Below are positions 23,486 to 35,400 of a DNA stretch of 64,000 nt, piece after piece. Both the position numbers and the translations under genes were made by a program. The notes beneath the pieces were generated by a model. That model saw nothing but the letters and a program-made list of their open reading frames with translations, did not search any database and was not told where the DNA came from. Position 1 is the stretch's first letter; each line of letters begins with the position of its first letter. Source of the DNA: Breviolum minutum Mf 1.05b.01 (taxonomy: Eukaryota; Sar; Dinophyceae; Suessiales; Symbiodiniaceae); contig DF239026.1 of the NCBI GenBank assembly GCA_000507305.1, positions 362,844 through 426,843 on the forward strand, read 5' to 3'.

Positions 23486-26400
23486 AAACGTCAACAACAA
23501 ATCTTCCGCCGAGTTTTTCGGCACCTTCTCGGACGCTTCCCACAGGGCTTTGGCGACGGTCTCATTGTAGGCCATTGGGTTTGCATTCGTCGACTTGATG
23601 GGATATCCGGTACGTCCCTCGTGAGGTCCATAGTAGGCTCCTATTTTGCTTAAACAAATCCAAAGAAAGGGCAGTGAAAAACCGCCCTTGTCATTTGAAG
23701 CATAGAGATATAATGACCTACTGTATACATGCAACATATTATGATATTATATTATCTATCTTGAGTACGGGTTTGGATTCAAAAAAGCGGGTGCATGGGA
23801 TTTTGAAGTTAGCACTAAGAGTGCATGCCCTGTTAGTTAGATTCAAAGGGTATACATGTGTCTGTGTTTCTTACCCCTTCTAAAGCAGACCAACTTGAGC
23901 TTTTCACTTTAAAAAACACATGGATAACAATTTGCGTAGAAAAAAAACATGTGCAGAACATCAAACTGACTCCATTTATCCTCCACTTATCATTTCACAC
24001 CACACACCATTTCACACACCATTTCGTAACACTTAACACAACCACGAAACAACTTCGATGTTCCAAAAAAAACACACGGACAAAATCGGACCAACTCAAC
24101 TCCTCCTTCTGCAGCTGGATGAGCAACAGCCATGACTAAGGGCAAGGAACCATCTGCACAACTATGACCACTCTTTTGGTAACCAGCACCATCCTTGGTG
24201 ACGTTTCGAGAAGGACGAGGGGAGATGGAGGAGTTTTTGCTGGGATGATTTTTGTTAAACGGGTCGTTTGAGAATGAATGATTTGTGGAAAAATGTGTGT
24301 CAGCTTATATAGTGCTAATTTAAAAAAGAGAGAACACATGACACTTGATGAAACTGCATGATAACACAATGAGATTCATGTTGCTTTCCCTTCTTCAACA
24401 GAAGAAATCTTGCACCTTAGCAAAAATCAATTTAGGATTCTCACATCAAAACCATTTCCGAAACCTATTGTCACAACATGTCACAACCATCATATAGGTC
24501 CACATGTTTTTGGGAACTTTATGTATGAACGTTATGTAAAACTCTCTAATATATGGCTAAACATAATTCCCACATAGCACCCCCCAGCTATGCTGTTCAT
24601 GAGCCCCGCGTCCTTCATGCCACCACCTTGCTGTGTGGTAATCTGCAGGTTGGTGGCAGCCAAACCTGGTGATTAGTAGCACAGCGCAGCTACCAAATCT
24701 TTGAGAAATTGACCCTCCCTGAAACTAATATACTCTTGATGGAAGGAATCCTGCGATCATCACCTGAAATGTAAAAAAAAACTGTAAATAGTGGGGTGAA
24801 ACTACCTATCGACTGGTGCAGGATTTCTTGCGTCAACAGTAGCACCTGAAAATTGATGGTTGGAAGACGATCCTTTCCTTTTGGGGATATCGGCCTATTT
24901 TCAGGTGCTCTTGCTGATACCCCACCAACAAGAAAGAATCCATAGAAAACTTGCACCAGTTGAGAATAGGATGTCAACGGATGCAACAAACACTGCATCA
25001 TCAAAAGTCGAGCATTAAATCGGGATGTCATGAAAGAGGAGTTCCAGTAGTTCAACACCAATTTGAGCTAAGTATCTTTTTCGGCACCAAGTGGCTGGCA
25101 TATTTGGGGACCGACACTTCTATCAATTCATGATTGATTCCCATAGGATCCATGTATATGATTTTAATGGTAAATGTAGATAAATGTACCGTTCGTCTCA
25201 TGGATCCTATCCTTTATGGGAATTAAGATTGGATGGGCGACTCTCAAGTTCCTACGACAAGCCCGTTGGCGGGATATTTCTTCAGATCCATGCGAAATGA
25301 GTGGTGGTTCTTCTTTCAAGCATCTTCTTGGGCCTTCCGTGTACAGTCATTGAAAAGGTGATAGATGGCACAGTCCCTACACATTGGTTTGTAAGTTACT
25401 AGCCTACCTTTTGGTGCCATCTATGGTAACAAAATAAGAATCCCATTTAACAGGGGACTTATATTACCAACTCAAACACTGTACTATTGTTTGAAAATTC
25501 CGGACCCTTTTCCAAAAAATGTTGTTCTACAGTAGACCTAGGCTTGTCCCCCGTCACAGTTCTTTTCACCATCAAGATCTTGTGATAGTTTTAGGCTCGG
25601 TCGAATCCTAAAGCTAAAACTTCATCTAACAATTCTGAGGGTGTTGCTCCAATAAATGGCTATTGCTAGGTCTCAAAACAACAAGATACACTCCGAGAAA
25701 AAGCTGCAGATAGACATCACTACTCTGTTGATAGCTCAAATCCGGCTAACCACCTGAGATGTATGAAACCCTGTAGATAATGGGATCTTTACAGTATTAC
25801 AACCCCAAAGTTGAACAGCTCGCCCCTGACAATCCTTTCCTATTGGGTCCTGGTGGTAACTTTTCAGGGGAAAACTCGCTGCTAAACTTCAGAAGGGTAC
25901 CCTCCCTGAAACTAACATAGCTCATGAAAATCCACCATTTTGATGGTATTTTACAAGGAAAGATGGGGATTTTCATGGGCTATGTTAGTTTCAGGGAGGG
26001 TAACTGGTGAGTTTACCGGATTTCTGAACCATCAACAGTACCCACTGTCCAATTTGTTCCCCCTCACACCTGGATGACAAGAGTTGGATTTCACCTTGTC
26101 ACCTCGGGAGGGTTTCGTTTTTGATTAAAGTTTAGTAAGGTCTATATAGAGTCTGTAAGAAAAAACACGTCAATTCTAGACTAGACACATATCACTTCAG
26201 GATATATCACTTAAGGATTCTATGTGTATGCTTTTGTTTTCAAATATTTGTCTATCTGAACGGTATCCCGTTCAAAACATCAATTCGATTAGTCTCAGGG
26301 CTCAATAAACGTATGGTGAGGATTCCTTTCGTTTTCATCTGGGTGAATAAACTTGTGCTATATCAGCCAGCTCAACATCGTGAACAATTTATGTAATATC

Positions 26401-29400
26401 CTGCCAAAGATACCTTATCTTGGCATTTGCAGGTGTTCCTTCCATCTTAAAGCACTCACCTGTGATTTAATCAGTGTTACGTCCAAGTTATACATATGAC
26501 TAACATGTGTTAAATCATGATATATATATATAATATACAAGAAAAACAAAAATATAATGGAATTCAATGTGATCTTATCATAATTGAGCAGTTGTATCAG
26601 AATATAGCTATTGAATCTTGGACACCACTGGTATATTGTATCAAAACATTGTTATATCACACTTATCATGATATTGTACTCAGTACTCAATCAGGGATCT
26701 TTCACAAGTGACTCTGAAAATTGTGTGACTCTCATTCTCTGGGGGAATAGGTGTTAGCTGGTCATTCTCATTGCACTCAATGATACCGTTGATGGACTCC
26801 TGCACCGCAGGGGATGTTAAAAACAAACGTCGTAAAGAATGGGATGAACTACCAACCTCAAGTGGTTAGCCGGATTTCATCCGTCAACAGTAATATTGTG
26901 TCACTGGTTTCCTGGAAAACCAACACTTTTCATTATAAGGAACATTCCTAAACAAAAATACCATACATTTACATCAAGTTTGATCCCCTGAACCATGGGT
27001 CCCAGGGCAATTTACCAAAAAATAAATCCTTAAGCTCTCAATGGCTTCGGCCATTTTGGGGTCCGGATTCCCTTACTTACTAAACTACCTTTTGGGGTGA
27101 CCGTTCCTGGGATCTTGTTGCTTCACCAAGTTACCAAGTCCGGCAGCTTTCACTCGACGGTTCAGCTCCTCCAAAGGGTGGGACGTTGGAGGAAAACTCG
27201 TGTCGCTTTTTTTTTGGAACAGGTGTACTTACCCAGCCCTACTTTCCATGAAATACTGGTTGTTTAAAAGGGATCCTTATAACTTATAATGGTTTACTAT
27301 AATCCCCATATGATTGGGTAGTATAATTCCCTATATAAGCTAAACAACTAGTTTTTTTACCTTGGGAAAAGGATAATCATCTTCAAAAATACAGTGGGTG
27401 GGGATATGGGAAGGCCTATTTTCAAGACGAACTGTTAGTTTTAGAGAGGGTAGTACTACTGTTGATGGTTCAGAAATCCCAAACAACCACCTGGGATGGT
27501 GCTAAAACCTTGCAAATAGTGGAATAAACTACTTATTAACTGGTGCAGGAGTTCTGAAACATCAACAGTGTAACAAAGGGCAGTATCATTCCCCTATATA
27601 ACCAGAACAACTAGATCTAGTTCATTGCTCACGTGACAAAAAACTGTTTGTAGAATTTAGAGGTGAAAATGAGATTATATTGATCATGAATTGTATGAGA
27701 GACATGGAGAGCATAAACTATATATGTATATGATATATGTACCAGCACCTTCCAAAGGGTTCCAATTGAACCATAAGGGATGGTATGTTGACACCCTGAA
27801 ACGGAATCATTTGGCACCCTTTGGAATGCCGAGGTATATGCACATCATATAGCTTATATTAATTCATAGTACCCTAAGGATCATTGGACCCTCAAAACTG
27901 GCGTCATTTTGAGGACCTAAAAACCCTGCGAAAAACAGGTTCAGGGCCCCTTCCATTGGAGGGTCCTTCTTTGGATCCTTAAAATATTCAGTTACGGCAT
28001 TCTAGACAGACACATCCAGGAGTCGCCAATGGAAAATTCAGCTCCTCGGCGAACAGGACGTTGGCCAACTTGCTCTGACCATAACGAGCCCAATGTCCTT
28101 GACCCCCCGTGGAGTGGAGTCGCCGCCAACAGTGTGTTGAGTTGTCCAAACCCAATGGGTGCTGGAATTGTTATCAAAGAAAAGGTACAGTAACCTCTTG
28201 ACCCACCCCAATTAAGCAGAAACCGGTGGGCAATGAATTTTGTAATTGACTTTATGTATGGACAACATCAACATGGTATGTGCATAGTAATCATCAGAAA
28301 CACAGGTTGCAGTCACAGTACATCACAACTGATAATGTGTATCAGTACAGTGCCCTTACTATATCATAGTCTCTCTTGAATTTCTCACCCACGATGCCAA
28401 CTGCCAAGTGAAGGTTTGATCTTGGCATCGCCAAATCTACAATACGAGTGATCTTCCTGGGGGAATTCTAGGTCAGATTTCACATCCCAGATCCAAATCA
28501 TCTAAGGGATGCATATATACCCACAATAAATTCAAGTTAGCACTTATATAACAACTTGCGAATTTTGTTTCGCCAAATTCTAACACTCCATTAACAAAAA
28601 TGATATAAATAACAACCTCAAAAAAAAATAGGTTGAATAGGTTGCCAAAGATGTCTCAACATGTCTCAACCAATATCTTCTCCCTATCCTTGAGGTTACT
28701 TTGTTGCCCTATCTTTGGAAACAAAAACCATCCAACCCCCCGGGCCCCCTGGCCCGTTTGCTATCCCAAGACACCGGTGGAGCCACCGAGAACATACGGA
28801 GCCAAGTACCTCGTTTTTCCAGGTCTGGTGGCGTGGACCCGAAAAGAACGGGTGGCGTGGCTGCTTAGTTGTGGGAATGGATGATGTTTTTAGGGTGCTA
28901 TGGTACCCTCTGGTAAACTAACATAGCAATGGAATATCACCATGTTTTTAATAGGAACATCATCTTCAAAGGGTCCATTTTCCATTGCTATGTTTGTTTT
29001 TCAATGGAATTTATGATTTTTGTTAGGTGAATGTTGATATGTAGTTGGTGGTTGAACCAACCCATTCTGAAAAAAAATATGCTCGTCAAATTGGATCATT
29101 TCCCCTAAAAAGGGATGCACATAAAACATATTGTAAACCACCACCTGGATATTAACTGGAACACTGGAATTTCATTTTCACAAAGAATGGAATGTCGTAA
29201 ATCACTTATTATTGTTGTCTGTTGGAGATTCTTACTTTGATGATTTTTTTGTTTTAGCAACTCTTTGACGCTTGCCAAACAACATATAGTTGTAAAAAAC
29301 ACAACTGTAACTGCCCCAATCTGGTGCAAAAGAAGAATGGTAATGTTCTACGAGTTACAAAAAACTAGTTGGTGGTTTCAACCAATCTGAAAAATATGCT

Positions 29401-32400
29401 CGTCAAATTGGATCATTTCCCCAGGGATTTGGGTAAAAAAAAAAATGTTTGAAACCATCTTTTGCCATCTTTTGGGGGTCACTCGCCGCCAGCGAACAGA
29501 CGACGTGCTTAGACGACAAATCAGGCGAAGCCCCGAAAGCCCGTGTTAGGCTGACCGACCTGCCAACCTTCCAAAACACTAACATGAGTGAAACGATCCA
29601 CTCGAACACCTTTGTGCAGAACTCCACCGTTAAGCTCCAGGATGACTTCGTCCACGCGGTTCAATCGTTCAGGAGACCAACACAGCTGAACTGTCACTAG
29701 CCAACAACATATCGCCCCCGAAGCTGGCCGTATCGATCGGCTCCTGTAAGCGAACCCATTTCCATCCCAATATCGTTTGAGCAGCATCTGAAACCACTTG
29801 CACCTTTTGACATAGCCAGGATTGAAATCAGGTTGCTGTAGACTGTCACCCCAGAACCACTTCGAGTTCCACAACTTGGGACCACCATGGCCTGTACTCA
29901 GCTGAAAGTCAATGTAGAGTTGCAGAAAGGAGATCCATTGTAAACATCCGCTGAAATCAACTGTTCACACTCCGCGTCGTTGGGCTCCACGGAAGGGATA
30001 GGTCGGGCTGTCTTTTCCGGTTTTGAATCCTGATCAGCCCGCTTCCCAACATCCACAATCAACTTTGAAATGCTGAAATGACGACTGCGGCAATGGTGCA
30101 AGTCACGCTCACACTCATTCCACAAGGACCAAAAATCTTCGCCCCTTGACATGTTGATTCGGCCCGCCGCAATGTCAACCAAACTGTTGTGCCAAAAACC
30201 CCAAAACTCAATGTATGAAGTTCCGACCGTTGGCAAGATATGCGAGTAAATCTGCATTACTACCACCTGCGGCCATCGTTCCAAGCACTGAGAAATTTGT
30301 TCCCACAAATCAAAATGTGACATGTTGGGCGAAATCCTCCACAAACCTTGTTGCAACCTGCGAACACCAGATACCACCCCTTGGCAGTCACTCCAGATAC
30401 GACACGGTTTTCGCAACAAACACGCCACAGTTAAAGCATGCTTCATTGCTTCCAACTCACCACGAAAAGCGGATTGATGGATTCCTGCAAGCCATCCTGC
30501 TGCTACGACCGAATGATCAAGTGGACTACCTTGCCAGTGCGCAACCGTGACTGCCCAGGAGGCAAAACGAAGAGCAGGCTCTGTGGATGCATGACACGAG
30601 CCATCCACAAACAAGTCCACATGAGGATCAACACACACGTCCAAACGATATCGGCAAACTTCATACGGCTGGATGGCTTCAAAGTACTGCATCAATGCGA
30701 CGTGAGAGCTCGGCTTGATGGCCCATGCATGGCTAACATGACAGGCAGGGAGTCTCTCAACCTCATCCAAAAATTTTTTACAATGCTTTTCACGCAAGTC
30801 CTGGAATGCAGGGCATCTCCACATGCGATGGAAGAACCCATCTTTTTGAGAACACAAGGGACATGAATTGGCCTCATCCCCAGCATTCTTACGATGATCT
30901 TTACCATGATTAGTGTACATGGTTCCATCCAAGGCACATTGCAGGTACACCCTATCAGCATCAACGAACTGCTTCAAGACTCTAGTGGTTTCAGCAAGAT
31001 CAACCTGGTGAAAATGACTAAAGCTCTTCCTATGCGACACTTCACTGGCTACTAAACGAGGCCACGCTAATGCAAGCCGTGAACGACTGGCATCAACATG
31101 CGTATCGAAGATACTAAATTCACCAATTTCATCAACGAATTGCCCATTTGCTGAAAGCTGCCACCCTAACCGAGCCACCCGAGCTAACAACACTGCGATA
31201 GGACCATTCACTGGCAACACTAAGGAACCACTTCCTACTTGACCAATTACATTTTCCACATGGGCCTGGTTTGCAAAGTCACGAAAATCTTTGATGGTAG
31301 ACAAAATTGCCCAACCCTCCGGGTCATAGGTGAACCCATGTTGGGCCAATCTCAAAGCAGGATGAGCCCCCACCCGATTGCAACGAAGGCCATAGGAAGC
31401 CCCAGACCTTAACTTAGCAAAGTGTGTGTCTGCTATGCTTGTGACCCCAATTCCATGCAGGGCCCGAGGCCATGCCAACACTCGCAATGAAGCAACTTTG
31501 GCACTATATGGTGAAAGTGATCGGCGAAGCAGTTTCCATGTGGGGCCCATTGCTTTTATCCTATCAACCATTGTCTTATTACCCCTTTGCTTGGTGAAGT
31601 TAGCATGAACTCCCAAACTTTTGGCGTGATGCACCACCCGAAATCGACCATGACGAAGTAATGTGCGTGCTGATGCATTAGTGCTCCATGTGAAGGTTTT
31701 ACTGCTGTCTAATTTCATGTCAAGCAGGTCCACGAATGCAATCATCCTATCTTCGATGGCAGTTTGGTTTACGATTGACCTATGTAAAAACTGCCAATCG
31801 TCCACAAAAGTGTACACTTGCAATTCAGGGAATTGATGGACCATCCACACATCTAGGAGCAAATCAATGACCGCCATCGCACACACTGAGAGCCCGCAAC
31901 CCTCCGGGTATAATGGGATTCCCGGTCCTATCGAGGATCTTACCTTAAACCTTCGAACCTGTTGGTTAACGAACGAAGCCCAGGCAGGAACTAGCCAAGG
32001 CGGGCAGTTCAAGGCAATCAGACATTTCCACAGCGGAATCCTTGGGATGGTGTTAAACGCCTTTTGAAGATCTGCCACTAAACCTACCAAAGAAGGTTGG
32101 CTTACATGATCCGCTTCAACTGCTGCTGCCAGTTCAAACCACACCGACTTGCTTTGACATGCTGGAAGGCCACCCCTAAGTCCAGGCGGGGTAACCTTGG
32201 CAAACCTGCGGAGGAACTGTCTTGCACGGGCTGATGACCACACCCTATACACTAAAGGATATACAACCACTGGCCTGTATTGCCGCACTGACTGTGCGTC
32301 AGGGGTCTTTTCTAACGAAGACACGATTCCATTTGTCAACTGAAGAGGCCACACGGCATGTTGTTCCACCCTTTGATACACTTGCAGCAACGACTGGATT

Positions 32401-35400
32401 GCATGGGACGGTAGCGACATAAGGTCTTTACGAGTAATGCCGTCAGGTCCCGTTGCTGCCGTGGACTTCTTGGATCTAACTATCTGCTCAAACCTTTCAG
32501 GAGTCCACTCCGGAAATTGCCACTGGACTGGGGCCAGGTGTTGTTGAGCAAAGGAACAAATTTGATCCCATTGCGAATCACACACTCTTGAATGTCTGTT
32601 CCAGCGTGGCTCCCATTCTTGACGAAAGGCTTCAAAGATTGCAGGAATTTCAGCCGTAACTTTTGATTGTCGAATGACATCACCCGGCTGAAGTGCCACC
32701 GGTTCCCCAAAGGTAAGATGATTTCCTTGTTGGCTCTGGATGCTAATCTCACGACCTTGAACTACGACTGGTCTGGCAGCATCAAACGACACATCACTGG
32801 AAAGAGTGCAGTGACAACTGTGAGGTTCCACCTCCTCCACTTCCGCTGCCTGTGAATCAATGAGGACATCCACTTTCCTGGGTGGCTCCCTGGCACAATC
32901 TTTATAGACATACCTCAATGTTTGAAACCACCACCTAGAAAAGTAATAACATTAACCATCGAAACTTTCTCAATCTGTTCACCTTGCAAATCTGCAAAAA
33001 AAATATCGTATTAGACGAACGTATATAAAACCAGGGTTTGCCAAAATCACCTGAAACAACCCTAAAAAATAGGGGAAACCCTACATCACCAAGGGACTTG
33101 CTACCTGTCAATCTTTAGGGTTGATTTTCCCATTTAACAACGTCCTTATGGTGGACCCCGAAAACCATAGGGTCATAGGCCCAGGCGTTTGACTCTACTG
33201 ATTGTGCGGATTCCAAGGTTTTTTTCGATGGATTCAACAACAGAGTGGAACTGCCTCTTGATACAACAACACATGTTCATGTGGTGTTTTAGTTTTTTGT
33301 CGGAGGTGATTCCACACTGGACCCTGCAAAACTAAGATAGCATGTGAAAATAAAGCAGAATCATCATCTCTCAACCATGGATTAACAACCCCCTTCCTGC
33401 ATAACCAGGAAAATACCACCAACAAGACCGGAAGACGCTACGAACTTAAAAAGGACGTTTTTCAATAACCGGCCCAAAAAAGTTTCCAAAAGCAACGCTT
33501 TCAACCTTCATCCAAGCGACAGCATCAATCCATGAGGAGGATGAGGATTGTTGAGATTTGCCGTATCTACGGTAGGTCCACCCTTGTCAGAAGCACCAGA
33601 GGATACCTCCAGACATCTTGGACTATGACAAGATGGATAAGACAAAAAGCGATGTGTTTTTTTGTTTCAATGCAAAACGGAACTGGATAAGGGAAACAAT
33701 CCATCAGTTTCTCAGATGTGATCTTTGATGGTTCCATGTTTCCGTTTTGGTGTTTTTGTCAGACCTTGCAGCTGCAAACCTGAGGATTCGTCATCAGCAG
33801 TTCCGAATCCCGAAGTTTAGCTGTCCCTGATGGCTACTGGTTCCAGTACTGTACCACTTAGCCTGGAGGACATTGCCCTAATACCACATCAAAATTACTG
33901 CAAGGTGTTTGAATCATAATCTGTCCATCCATTCCTAATGTTGATGGCGGAAAAAATCCCACCAACATCCCCCCATGCCCAATATGGTCAAAACTATCCG
34001 AAATTTAAAAAACACATCACAACTTCATAAATCATAGATCCACCATCCACGCGTCAGCCTTATTGCATTAAAAAAACATTCTGTATCATTTGCAGCACTT
34101 AGATTCAAAATATCAGTCATGAGATGCTTTTTTGATTGACATCACCATATTTTTTTTTTGCCCCCCAAAAACGGCCTGGGTGAGAGATACATCTCCATAC
34201 TTCTCAGCCGTAGCCTTTAGCAATGGCCAAAGGCGCGCTGTCATCAAGAAGTGACTCAAGTGATTCGTCTGAATCCTCAGGTCCAACGGTGGGGTAAGTG
34301 AGCCACGAAAAAAAAACAACGCATACTTTCCATTCCCATATAAAATCCATGTATATTATATTACCTACATTTACCAAAAAATTAAGCCAAATGTAGGTAA
34401 ATATACCAGTCCCATGGATCCTCTGGGATTGAATCCTGGTTGATTATTTAGGGATTCATAGGGATTTCCTGAAAAGTTTACCGTTTACCGTGAACTAACA
34501 TATCCCCACACTTGGAAAAAGGAAAATAATCTTCAAAAGTGCTCCGGTGGATCGTTATCCCATTTATTTTCATGCAAGCGTTTTGGCGGTTGGGATGATG
34601 GATAAAAATCGTGTAGTTAAAGAGTCAAAAAGATATGAAAATAAGTCGCTAGTGGAAAATCACCCACAACAAATTTCGGGGTCCTTACACCACTTTTTTG
34701 GATGTCTTGTAACCTGACCACATTCCATGTGGGTTGGAAAGCTTCATCACGAACAAAGCGACTGACTGCAAACCTGCGCAAGCTCTTGGTGTCCCAGTTG
34801 AGGCTGCACCGGCAGTTGTTCTCCTCTAGACACACTGCCAACTGGCATCTTTCAACCAACACACACAACTGGACTAAATACCCTCGAGCTGATCTTGAAC
34901 TGCCGAACTGTCACCGCCAAAGTCTGCATGACCCCAGGTATCGACAGATCCATTTTCAAGAATTGCAGCAAACGCACGACCTGTGGCTTGAGTTTGCTGC
35001 ACACACCTGAGCCGATCTTGAACTGCCGAACCCAGGTCACGACGGATCCATCTTCCAGAATCGCAGCGAATGCCTGACGTGTGGCTTGAATCTTGACGTG
35101 TGGCTTGAATCTGCATAACACCCTGTAGAAGCGCTCGAACTGCCGAACTGTCACCGCCACTCCTTTCATGACCCCAGGTCACAACAGATCCATCTTGCAG
35201 AATCGCAGCAAAGGCCCCATCTGTGGCCTGAATCTGCCGCACACCCCTGAGCTGATCTTGAATTGCTGAACTGTCACCGCCATTGATTGCATGACCCCAG
35301 GTTAGGACGGATCCATCTTGAAGAATTGCAGGTAATGCCTTTGCTGCAATTGAATTGCAGCAAAGGTACTACTTGCGGCTTCAATTTGCTGCACACCCCT

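Larger units (their letters stand above)
25721..26040. mobile_element. family C, copy 6, hosting E2 and D1
   Basis: Left part TACTCTGTTGATAGC, right part CCGGATTTCTGAACCATC. Two other complete foldback elements lie in its middle. Confidence 0.88.
25723..26041 (-). other. intron consisting of a C element with nested E and D elements
   Basis: The donor is the G of AGTGG/GTACTG, at the C terminus. The acceptor is CTATCAACAGAG at the other C terminus. Inside C lie E2 (25800-25897) and D1 (25898-26002). Phase 2 is kept across the intron. It separates the SDR exon with HPG from a short exon, VYLQLFL. Confidence 0.6.

Noticed and set aside
30215-30866. Plus-strand frames inside the LINE
   Set aside because: They are antisense to the reverse transcriptase/RNase H frame.
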